NCBI GenBank assembly: GCA_026994125.1
Contig: JALWRJ010000436.1
Coordinates: forward strand, 3,566-13,340
DNA: 9,775 nucleotides
Direction: 5' to 3'
Origin: Cyclobacteriaceae bacterium
GTDB taxonomy: Bacteria > Bacteroidota > Bacteroidia > Cytophagales > Cyclobacteriaceae
Below the pieces are notes generated by a model. That model saw only the letters and a list, made by a program, of their open reading frames with translations. It made no database searches and was not told where the DNA came from. Positions 1 through 6,629 of the stretch are shown here, piece by piece. The position numbers and the translations under genes were made by a program. How positions within the stretch are numbered: the stretch's first letter is position 1; every line of letters starts with the position of its first letter.

Positions 1-138
1 GATTTTAGCTACTGGAAAAATATGATAGATATTGCAAAAAAAATGGGCGTAGAGTTCGACTTTATGTTGGAGGAAGACTCTGCCTGGCAGTTGATTCGCA
101 AAAAACAGGAACCAGCAACTCCTCGTGCTAATGTTTAA
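1..138 (+). CDS. 3' end of an unrecognised protein-coding gene
   Basis: Frame 1 is open from the window edge to a TAA at 136-138 and gives the last 45 residues of a protein, beginning DFSYWKNMIDIAKKMG and ending PATPRANV. The segment is charged and looks helical (DIAKKMGVEFDFMLEEDSAW), with a polar, proline-containing tail, as expected of a soluble protein's C-terminus. I do not recognise the family. The stop lies 8 nt inside the preferred start of the downstream histidine kinase (ATG at 131), so the two genes probably share a transcript and may be translationally coupled. That this is a real coding end is inferred from the open frame, the composition and the overlap. The rest of the gene lies outside the window. 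Confidence 0.6.
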   Translation, partial: DFSYWKNMIDIAKKMGVEFDFMLEEDSAWQLIRKKQEPATPRANV

Positions 139-2032
139 TAACATCATTAACATAGGAATTAATGACAACATGGATGGTAGTCAAAAGCGCTACCTCAGGC
201 TTTCTAATGTGGTTATTCTTATCTTAATGGGGCTTTCGTTATTTATAAGTTTACCGGTGTATTTCGAAGAAGGGTGGAGTTTTGTTTCTTACTTAAACAT
301 AGCTTCTTTTCTCTTTGTTTCATCATTTCTACTACTCAATCATCTTAATTTTAACAAACTGGTAAGGGTTCTATGTGTTATTTACCCGGCCTCTGTTACT
401 ATGGTAGCTACAATTGGGGTTAAAATCTTATATCCCAGCCAGGTGGCTCCGTTCGATTATAGCGATGGCCGTGTAATGTTGCTGGCCTTTAGTGCCATCC
501 CTTTTATTTTGTTTTCGGTTAACGAACGCAGTTACTTGTTTTTTACCTTGGGCATACTCGGAATTTATATGTTTGGGTTCGACCCCTTACACGCTTTTTT
601 TAAGGTAGGTTATGACAAGTTTTTTGGTGCTTATACAAGAGAGTACATTGTAAATGGTATTTATTTTGATGCAGTAATGGTTTTTATAGTGGCTACGGTG
701 TACTATTTTGTAAACCATGCCGAAAGGCTATTGCAGCAAAACGCAGGGCTGGTGGAAGACCTGAGTGCCAAAAATGTAGAGTTAAGCTCTTTGTTTGAAG
801 AATTAGAGAAATCGAATGCTACTTTACGTGAAAATGATAAAATTATTAAAAAACAACACCGGGAACTCCTAAATGCAAACAAACACCTTTCGTTAGAAGT
901 AACTGATAAATCGTTAGAATTAAAAAAAACAAACGAAGAACTCGTAAAGCATAACAACGAACTACAGCAGTTCTCTAATACACTCTCGCATAATTTGCGT
1001 AGTCCGGTGGCCAATTTGCTAGGGCTTTCACAATTGTTTAAACTAGACGATTCAGATGAAAGCAGAACCCATATTGCCGAGCATATTCATAAATCCGCTC
1101 AGGCCTTAGATGGGGTTATTAAAGACCTGAACAAAATTGTAGAACTACGTAACAATCTTTTTCAAATAAAAGAGAAAATTGATATTAAAAAAGAAGTAGC
1201 AGATATTTGGACAGTACTGGAACAAAGTGCCAAACAATGCAATGCCCAATTAATACCCCGGATTCACGAACCTGTAACATTTGCTGTGCGATCATATTTT
1301 CATAGTATGCTTTACAACCTAATAAGTAATGCAATAAAATACCGCCACCCCGATAGAGATTGCCTGATTGAACTTACCACGGATAAAATAGATGGAAACT
1401 GCATTATTAAGGTAAAAGATAACGGTATGGGGGTTGATTTAGCCAGGCACGGCCACAAAATGTTTGGTATGTACAAGCGCTTTCATACGCATTTAGAAGG
1501 CAAAGGGCTTGGATTATTTTTAACAAAACAGCAGGTAGAAAGCATGGGAGGTACCATTCGGGTAGAAAGCGAACTTGGCGAGGGTACTACATTTATTGTT
1601 AGTCTGCCTAGCATGGAGCTGTCGGAAATCGAAAGCCAGTTGTTCTACCGTTCTAAAGTGGCTAATATTTACCTGGATGCCATCAATAACATTACCACCC
1701 TGTTTTGGAAACAGATGCCTACCCCCGAAGAATTTAAAGAAGTATTTACCAATAATATTGAGGTGTTTAGCTCTTATAAATCCGAAATGTGGATTGTTGA
1801 TTTAACACTTATGGTTAACATTAAGCAAGAACATAAGCAATGGATTTTAGATAATGCCATCGACCAATACGTTGCTGTGGGTATTAAAAAAATTGTGGTG
1901 GTTCGTAATGTGGTGCCCGAAGATGAGGCCTTTTGGCATCAGTTTGAGGTGCGTACCAAAGATAAGTCGCTAAAAACTTCTTTTGCCGAAACCGTGCAAC
2001 AAGCTAAAGAAATTTTGCTTTCACTCAACTAG
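131..2032 (+). CDS. membrane sensor histidine kinase with C-terminal SpoIIAA/STAS-like extension
   Basis: Predicted two-component sensor that autophosphorylates on histidine at the inner membrane. In the 633-residue product, six hydrophobic segments (about 26-43, 54-71, 79-99, 114-130, 134-150, 177-195) are followed by a long coiled coil (about 197-280). The HisKA motif SHNLRSPV has the phospho-acceptor His287. The HATPase has an N-box (N396, N400), DNGMG at 430-434, an F-box around MFGMYKRF and GKGLGL at 457-462. There is no receiver domain and no response regulator adjacent, so its partner is unknown. After the ATPase (about residue 495) comes roughly 138 residues that the standard kinase core does not need; its end (MWIVDLTL...GIKKIVVV...AKEILLSL) resembles small SpoIIAA-like/STAS-type domains. 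I chose ATG 131 because MFNNIINIGI resembles the N-termini of related Bacteroidota kinases. GTG 125 and ATG 170 (behind AGGA) are alternatives. Confidence 0.93.
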   Translation: MFNNIINIGINDNMDGSQKRYLRLSNVVILILMGLSLFISLPVYFEEGWSFVSYLNIASFLFVSSFLLLNHLNFNKLVRVLCVIYPASVTMVATIGVKILYPSQVAPFDYSDGRVMLLAFSAIPFILFSVNERSYLFFTLGILGIYMFGFDPLHAFFKVGYDKFFGAYTREYIVNGIYFDAVMVFIVATVYYFVNHAERLLQQNAGLVEDLSAKNVELSSLFEELEKSNATLRENDKIIKKQHRELLNANKHLSLEVTDKSLELKKTNEELVKHNNELQQFSNTLSHNLRSPVANLLGLSQLFKLDDSDESRTHIAEHIHKSAQALDGVIKDLNKIVELRNNLFQIKEKIDIKKEVADIWTVLEQSAKQCNAQLIPRIHEPVTFAVRSYFHSMLYNLISNAIKYRHPDRDCLIELTTDKIDGNCIIKVKDNGMGVDLARHGHKMFGMYKRFHTHLEGKGLGLFLTKQQVESMGGTIRVESELGEGTTFIVSLPSMELSEIESQLFYRSKVANIYLDAINNITTLFWKQMPTPEEFKEVFTNNIEVFSSYKSEMWIVDLTLMVNIKQEHKQWILDNAIDQYVAVGIKKIVVVRNVVPEDEAFWHQFEVRTKDKSLKTSFAETVQQAKEILLSLN

Positions 2033-2049
2033 CTTACCGGCAGGTTATA

Positions 2050-2057
2050 TACTTTTG
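2050..2057 (+). promoter_or_regulatory. putative -7 promoter element for the U32-ferredoxin unit
   Basis: TACTTTTG matches the Bacteroidota -7 consensus TAnnTTTG at every fixed position and is followed by C, as is common. No TTTG or TTG lies 17-25 nt upstream, so only half of the promoter is recognisable. If the box is used, transcription would begin near 2061, at or next to the ATG at 2062, which would make the mRNA nearly leaderless. Confidence 0.5.
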
Positions 2058-2061
2058 CAGC

Positions 2062-3309
2062 ATGAACAGACAGGGAGAAGATAAATTAGAGTTAATGGCT
2101 CCTGCCGGAGGCTTCGATTCAATGCAGGCAGCCTTGGATGCCGGAGCCGATTCTATTTATTTTGGCGTGGAGCAACTTAATATGAGGGCAAAGTCTAGTA
2201 TAAATTTTACCCTGGACGACCTGGAGAAAATAGCCCAACGTTGTGGCAGCAAAAATGTGCGCACCTACCTAACCCTTAATACCATAATTTACGACCACGA
2301 TTTAAGCATTATTAAAACCTTGCTAAACCGTGCTAAAGAAGCCGGTATTACGGCCGTAATTGCTTCCGACCAGGCCGTTATTCATTATGCCAAATCAATT
2401 GGTGTTGAGGTACACATCTCTACCCAATTAAATATTACCAATATAGAAACCGTTAAGTTTTACTCCTTGTTTGCCGATACCATGGTGCTATCGCGTGAGC
2501 TAAGTCTGGGTCAGGTAAAAAAAATTGCCGATGCCATAGTTAAAGACGATGTACGCGGGCCGGCCGGCAATTTGGTTGAGCTCGAAATTTTTGGGCATGG
2601 TGCTTTATGTATGGCCGTTTCGGGCAAGTGCTATTTAAGTTTGCACACTCAAAACTCATCGGCCAACCGCGGAGCATGTGTGCAAAACTGCCGTAGAAAA
2701 TACAAAGTAATTGATATTGAAGACGGGCACGAACTGGAGATTGACAATGAATACATTATGTCGCCCAAAGATTTATGTACCCTGAATTTTCTCGACCAGG
2801 TAATAGATACCGGAGTTAAGGTGCTTAAAATTGAAGGCAGAGCCCGCGCACCCGAGTACGTGCATCGGGTAGTTAAAACATACCGCGAGGCTATTGATGC
2901 CTACTATGCAGGTACTTACACACCCCAAAAAGTGAAAACCTGGATGTCCGAACTCGAAACGGTGTACAATCGGGGTTTTTGGAGTGGTTATTACCTGGGT
3001 CAGGAACTTGGCGAATGGGCCGATACGCCCGGTTCTAAAGCCACTAAAAAGAAAGTTTATTTAGGTAAAGGGGTGCACTATTACTCTAAAAGTAAAGTGG
3101 CTCATTTTAAAATAGAATCTCAATCGGTTAAAGTAGGCGATGAAATACTCATTACCGGCCCCACCACCGGAGTTATTGAAACCACCTTGCCCCAGTTTAG
3201 GATTGATGACCAGGCTGCTGAACAAGCTTCGCGAGGTGCCGATATTACCTTTGAGCTTAATCAGGTAATTCGCCCATCCGATAAAATTTACAAAGTGGTA
3301 GAAGCCTAG
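2062..3309 (+). CDS. peptidase U32 family protein, TrhP (YegQ)-like, probable RNA hydroxylation factor
   Basis: The 415-residue product has the U32 core from ELMAPAGGFDSMQAALDAGA near the N-terminus to about residue 290. It includes the family signature around ELEIFGHGALCMAVSGKC and the following SANRGACVQNC. These supply four cysteines (C183, C190, C206, C210) positioned like those linked to Fe-S dependence in the family. YIMSPKDLCTLNFLD and LKIEGRARAPEYV are further U32 hallmarks. Residues about 330-415 (VGDEILITGP...PSDKIYKV) look like the U32 C-terminal beta-domain. That domain and the length favour the TrhP type, which makes 5-hydroxyuridine at tRNA position 34 using prephenate, over the longer rRNA-acting RlhA type. 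Despite the family name, proteolysis is not expected. Its TAG overlaps the ferredoxin's GTG. The RNA target is inferred from the family, not from this sequence. Confidence 0.92.
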   Translation: MNRQGEDKLELMAPAGGFDSMQAALDAGADSIYFGVEQLNMRAKSSINFTLDDLEKIAQRCGSKNVRTYLTLNTIIYDHDLSIIKTLLNRAKEAGITAVIASDQAVIHYAKSIGVEVHISTQLNITNIETVKFYSLFADTMVLSRELSLGQVKKIADAIVKDDVRGPAGNLVELEIFGHGALCMAVSGKCYLSLHTQNSSANRGACVQNCRRKYKVIDIEDGHELEIDNEYIMSPKDLCTLNFLDQVIDTGVKVLKIEGRARAPEYVHRVVKTYREAIDAYYAGTYTPQKVKTWMSELETVYNRGFWSGYYLGQELGEWADTPGSKATKKKVYLGKGVHYYSKSKVAHFKIESQSVKVGDEILITGPTTGVIETTLPQFRIDDQAAEQASRGADITFELNQVIRPSDKIYKVVEA

Positions 3310-3536
3310 TGGTTATAATTACACATCAGCGCGAAAAATGCATTGGATGCAACTACTGTGTAGAACTGGCCTACAACCGCTGGCGTATGAGTAAAAAAGA
3401 CGGCAAAGCCACCTTGCTTGGTGGAGTAAACCGCAAAGGATTTTATACCGTTAAAGTGCCTGAAGACGAACTAGAGGAGAATAGTAAAGCAGCAGAGGCC
3501 TGCCCGGTTAAAATTATTCACGTAAAACAAATCTAA
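3309..3536 (+). CDS. small single-cluster [4Fe-4S] ferredoxin
   Basis: This 75-residue protein has CIGCNYC (C11, C14, C17) and a distant CP (C65 in EACPVKII). Together these are the four ligands of one [4Fe-4S] cluster, as in monocluster bacterial ferredoxins. There is no second CxxCxxC. The middle is basic and lacks the usual second cluster half. It starts with GTG at 3309, overlapping the upstream stop by one base (TAGTG), which implies termination-reinitiation coupling with the U32 gene; no strong ribosome binding site is visible. An electron-transfer role is known for the fold. That it serves the U32 protein, directly or by supporting its Fe-S centre, is inferred from the overlap. No ATG in this frame lies upstream of the first cysteine, which supports the GTG. 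Confidence 0.9.
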   Translation: MVIITHQREKCIGCNYCVELAYNRWRMSKKDGKATLLGGVNRKGFYTVKVPEDELEENSKAAEACPVKIIHVKQI

Positions 3537-3560
3537 TTCGCCATTTTACCGTTACTTTAG

Positions 3561-3593
3561 TTGTTTAACTGCCATTAACCTGCTTTATAGTTG
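3561..3593 (+). promoter_or_regulatory. possible promoter upstream of the peptidase-barrel gene
   Basis: TTG at 3561-3563 and TATAGTTG at 3586-3593 are separated by 22 nt. The second element differs from TAnnTTTG at one position, and the spacing is at the long end for the phylum. Transcription would start near 3597, about 32 nt before the ATG at 3629. The 92-nt gap holds no other evident signal. Confidence 0.4.
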
Positions 3594-3628
3594 CGCGCAG
3601 TACATTATGATTAGATGACCGTACTTCC

Positions 3629-6547
3629 ATGCATAAATATATTTTTCTTTTCGGGCTTTGGGCGGTAAGTTTTACCGTTACAGTAGCTCAAACTACCTTG
3701 CCAACTTTACCTCCCTCCATAAAATGGCGACAAATAAATACCGCTCATTTTAAAATAATTTACCCACAGGGGTTTGACCAGCAGGGCCAACGGATGGGCA
3801 ATACACTAGAGCATTTATACAAGCCGGTTGGGGCTTCGCTAGGTGCCAAGCCTCGAAAAATTCCTATTGTGCTCCAAAACCAACATGCCATTGCCAATGG
3901 GTTTGTAACCTTAGGGCCACGTAGGAGCGAGTTTTACACCATGCCGCCCCAAAATTATAATTTTGTAGGTACCAACGATTGGCTAAATATGCTGGCAGTG
4001 CACGAGTTTAGGCATGTGGTGCAGTACGAAAAAAGCCGTACCGGATTTACAAAGTTTGTTGGCTACCTGCTAGGCGATTATTCGCGTAATGCTACAGCCA
4101 GTGGTTCGGTGCCATCGTGGTTTTGGGAGGGCGATGCCGTTGGCACCGAAACCGCCTTAACCCACAGTGGGCGAGGGCGATTTCCCGATTTTAACATGGC
4201 TTTTAGAGCCAGTTTGCTCGAAAAAGGAAAATTTAATTACAGCAAGCAATACTTACGTTCATTTAAAGATTTTATACCTAACCATTATGTGTTAGGCTAT
4301 CATTTTTCTACCTATATAAAAAATAAATACGGTGCCAAGCAACAAGAGCAACTAATTAAAGATACCTGGAACCTGCCTTTTATCCCTTTCCGTTATTCGT
4401 TTGCCATGCAAAAAGCCACACAACAAAAGATGCCGGCTTTGTACAACCAAATGATGGACGAACTTAAACACCAATGGGAACAACAAATTGCAAGCGAGGA
4501 GCTTACCGGCTTCGATAAGGTGCCCGTGGCAGAGCCACGCCACTTTACCGGCTACCGGTACCCGCAACCGGTGGATGGTGGCGAGGTGCTGGCTTTTAAA
4601 TCGGGCTTAGATGATATTCCACAATTAGTTTTACTAAACCCCGAAACCGGTAATGAAACCAAGGCTATTACCCTGGGGCCAATTAATAACCCCGGTTTTT
4701 TATCAGTAGCCGGCAATACTGCGGTATGGACTGAATATCGCTACAACCCTCGTTGGCTTACCCAATCGTATTCGGTAGTAATGAAAGGCAATTTGGTAAC
4801 TAAAAAAGCAACGCAACTAACCTCCAAAACCCGTTATGCAGCTGCCGCTATTAGCCCCGACCGCAGTAAAATAGTAGTGGTTGAAACACCCACCGATTAC
4901 ACCAACCGGTTGGTAATCCTTAATGCTTATACGGGCGAGGTAATGCAAACCATAGCCAATCAGGAAGGCGCTTTTTATTCCATGCCCCGTTGGAACAACA
5001 CCGGTACGGGCATTGTAGTACTCAATCAAAAAAATCAACAAAAGGCCATTTTAGCCATTCAATTGTCCACCTTGCAACAGCAAGTTGTATTGCCTTATTC
5101 GTACGAACACATAGGGCATCCGGTGTGGTATAACAGCTTTGTTTTCTATAACTCGGGCTATTCGGGTATCGATAATATTTACGCCATAAACTTGCGAACT
5201 GCCCAGCGGTTCAGAGTTACTTCATCCAGGTATGGAGCGGCTAACCCGGTGGTTAGTATGGAGGGTAACCAATTGATTTACAATGATTACACCGTAGAAG
5301 GATACCGGGTGGTTACCATTCCTTTTGCACCTGATACGTGGCAACCCCTAAGCGCGGTAAAAGTAACCGATATTGGTTGGTATAAGCCCTTAGTAGCAGC
5401 CGAAAACAACCAGGATGTATTGTTACATGTACCCGATTCGGTATACCGGGTAAGTCGCTATCATAAAAAGCCCTTGAACATACATAGTTGGGGGCCGCTT
5501 TTTAATGGTTCGCTTACCGATATAGAGGCCGGTGTGTATTCGCAAAATATTTTAAGCACTACCGATGTATTTGCTGGAGCACAGTTTGATAATATGGGCA
5601 ATGTAAAAGGGCTTGCACGTGTGAGCTATCAAGGGCTCTACCCCATTATAGATGTTACGGCTTCGTATGGTTATCGAACCACTAACCGTATCACTTCTTA
5701 TATTGAAAACGATACCAGTATTGTAACACTGGAAGAGCAAAATGTAACCTGGAACGAAACAACCCTAAAAGGAGGCGTGCGTTTTCCCTGGTTGCTGACC
5801 AAATCAAGGTTTAATGCAAAAGTAGAGGTGCATAATTATGTAGGCCTTACACAAGTAGCTAACCTTACCAGTACGGTACAGGATAAAAACATTATTTACA
5901 CAAACTTGGTTAATAATGGCACGCTGTTGCAAAACGAATTTGTGTTTACCTGGTATAACTTGCTTAACCAGGCCAAGCGCGATATTTACAGCAAATGGGG
6001 GCAATCTTTTGTTTTCGAAAACTATGCTACTCCTTTTGGAGGCGATTTTAAAGGAGGACTTACCGCTATTAAAGGGCAACTTTATTTTCCTGGTTTTTTT
6101 AGACACCACTCCATCAACTTTTTTGGGGGCTACCAGCACCAAAAATTTACATTGAGTAACAACGAATATTTTTTTAACAACCGCATGCCTTACCCCAGGG
6201 GGGTATCAGGCCAAACATTTGAAAACTTTTTTACCTTGCGAGCCAATTATGCTTTGCCGTTACTTCACCCCGATTTGCGGATTGGCCCTTTTGTGTATAT
6301 TCAGCGTATTAAGGCCAATCTTTTTTACGATTATGGATATGGTAGTACCAATGTTAGTAGAAGAGTAGGTAGTTTAGACCTTTCGCTGCAATCTGATAAA
6401 GCGTATTACAGCACCGGGGTAGAGCTCACTTTCGATTTTAATGTAATGCGTGCACTGCCTTTGTTGGAAATGGGGGTTAGGGCTTCCTATCAGCCTGATA
6501 CCGGTACCAGCAATGTTGAACTTTTAATAGGAAGTTTAGGTTTTTAA
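3629..6547 (+). CDS. predicted outer-membrane protein: HExxH metallopeptidase domain, beta-propeller and C-terminal beta-barrel
   Basis: The 972-residue product starts with a signal peptide (hydrophobic residues 5-19, likely cut A20|Q21; no lipobox cysteine). Residues about 30-290 form a gluzincin-like zinc peptidase domain: HEFRH at 125-129 gives two zinc ligands and the catalytic Glu126, and PSWFWEGDAV offers Glu167 as the third ligand. Residues about 300-610 contain repeated short beta-strand patterns (FKSGLDDIPQLVLLNPETG, ISPDRSKIVVVETP, YNSGYSGIDNIYAINLRT) typical of TolB/PD40 propellers. From about 620 the sequence alternates aromatic and polar strands with turns and ends LLIGSLGF, with a terminal Phe, as in barrels inserted by BamA. 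The peptidase and propeller are therefore probably anchored at the outer membrane, but which side they face is not visible. The substrate is unknown. The gene stands alone, with 92 and 82 nt gaps on its two sides. Confidence 0.85.
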   Translation: MHKYIFLFGLWAVSFTVTVAQTTLPTLPPSIKWRQINTAHFKIIYPQGFDQQGQRMGNTLEHLYKPVGASLGAKPRKIPIVLQNQHAIANGFVTLGPRRSEFYTMPPQNYNFVGTNDWLNMLAVHEFRHVVQYEKSRTGFTKFVGYLLGDYSRNATASGSVPSWFWEGDAVGTETALTHSGRGRFPDFNMAFRASLLEKGKFNYSKQYLRSFKDFIPNHYVLGYHFSTYIKNKYGAKQQEQLIKDTWNLPFIPFRYSFAMQKATQQKMPALYNQMMDELKHQWEQQIASEELTGFDKVPVAEPRHFTGYRYPQPVDGGEVLAFKSGLDDIPQLVLLNPETGNETKAITLGPINNPGFLSVAGNTAVWTEYRYNPRWLTQSYSVVMKGNLVTKKATQLTSKTRYAAAAISPDRSKIVVVETPTDYTNRLVILNAYTGEVMQTIANQEGAFYSMPRWNNTGTGIVVLNQKNQQKAILAIQLSTLQQQVVLPYSYEHIGHPVWYNSFVFYNSGYSGIDNIYAINLRTAQRFRVTSSRYGAANPVVSMEGNQLIYNDYTVEGYRVVTIPFAPDTWQPLSAVKVTDIGWYKPLVAAENNQDVLLHVPDSVYRVSRYHKKPLNIHSWGPLFNGSLTDIEAGVYSQNILSTTDVFAGAQFDNMGNVKGLARVSYQGLYPIIDVTASYGYRTTNRITSYIENDTSIVTLEEQNVTWNETTLKGGVRFPWLLTKSRFNAKVEVHNYVGLTQVANLTSTVQDKNIIYTNLVNNGTLLQNEFVFTWYNLLNQAKRDIYSKWGQSFVFENYATPFGGDFKGGLTAIKGQLYFPGFFRHHSINFFGGYQHQKFTLSNNEYFFNNRMPYPRGVSGQTFENFFTLRANYALPLLHPDLRIGPFVYIQRIKANLFYDYGYGSTNVSRRVGSLDLSLQSDKAYYSTGVELTFDFNVMRALPLLEMGVRASYQPDTGTSNVELLIGSLGF

Positions 6548-6579
6548 TGGCTTATTAAACAATTAAATTAGCTACATTG

Positions 6580-6610
6580 TTTGTAAGTAAAACGCATCCT
6601 AGTAGTTTTG
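6580..6610 (+). promoter_or_regulatory. canonical Bacteroidota promoter of the pyruvate dehydrogenase E2 gene
   Basis: TTTG at 6580-6583, a 19-nt spacer and TAGTTTTG at 6603-6610 match the -33/-7 consensus and spacing of the phylum's housekeeping sigma factor. The expected start near 6614 gives a leader of about 16 nt before ATG 6630, with no Shine-Dalgarno sequence. This is the best promoter in the window and indicates that E2 is transcribed separately from the upstream gene. Confidence 0.8.
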
Positions 6611-6629
6611 CAAACTTAACAATCGAACT

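Noticed and set aside
703..1014. Minus-strand open frame of 103 codons inside the histidine kinase
   Set aside because: It is antisense to the coiled coil and HisKA domain, rich in Ser/Cys/Phe as expected of a shadow, and has no promoter or family resemblance.
2062..3309. A collagenase-type protease role for the U32 protein
   Set aside because: The four-cysteine signature and C-terminal beta-domain match the TrhP group, whose established activity is RNA hydroxylation; no protease catalytic motif is evident.
5804..6155. Overlapping open frames on both strands inside the outer-membrane barrel region (5804-6142 minus, 5916-6155 plus)
   Set aside because: They lie entirely in the barrel of a long, continuous frame and carry no motif or start signal of their own.
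6543..6559. Hairpin TTTAAT-GGCTT-ATTAAA at the stop of the peptidase-barrel gene
   Set aside because: A six-pair A/T-only stem without a following T-run is too weak to call as an intrinsic terminator.
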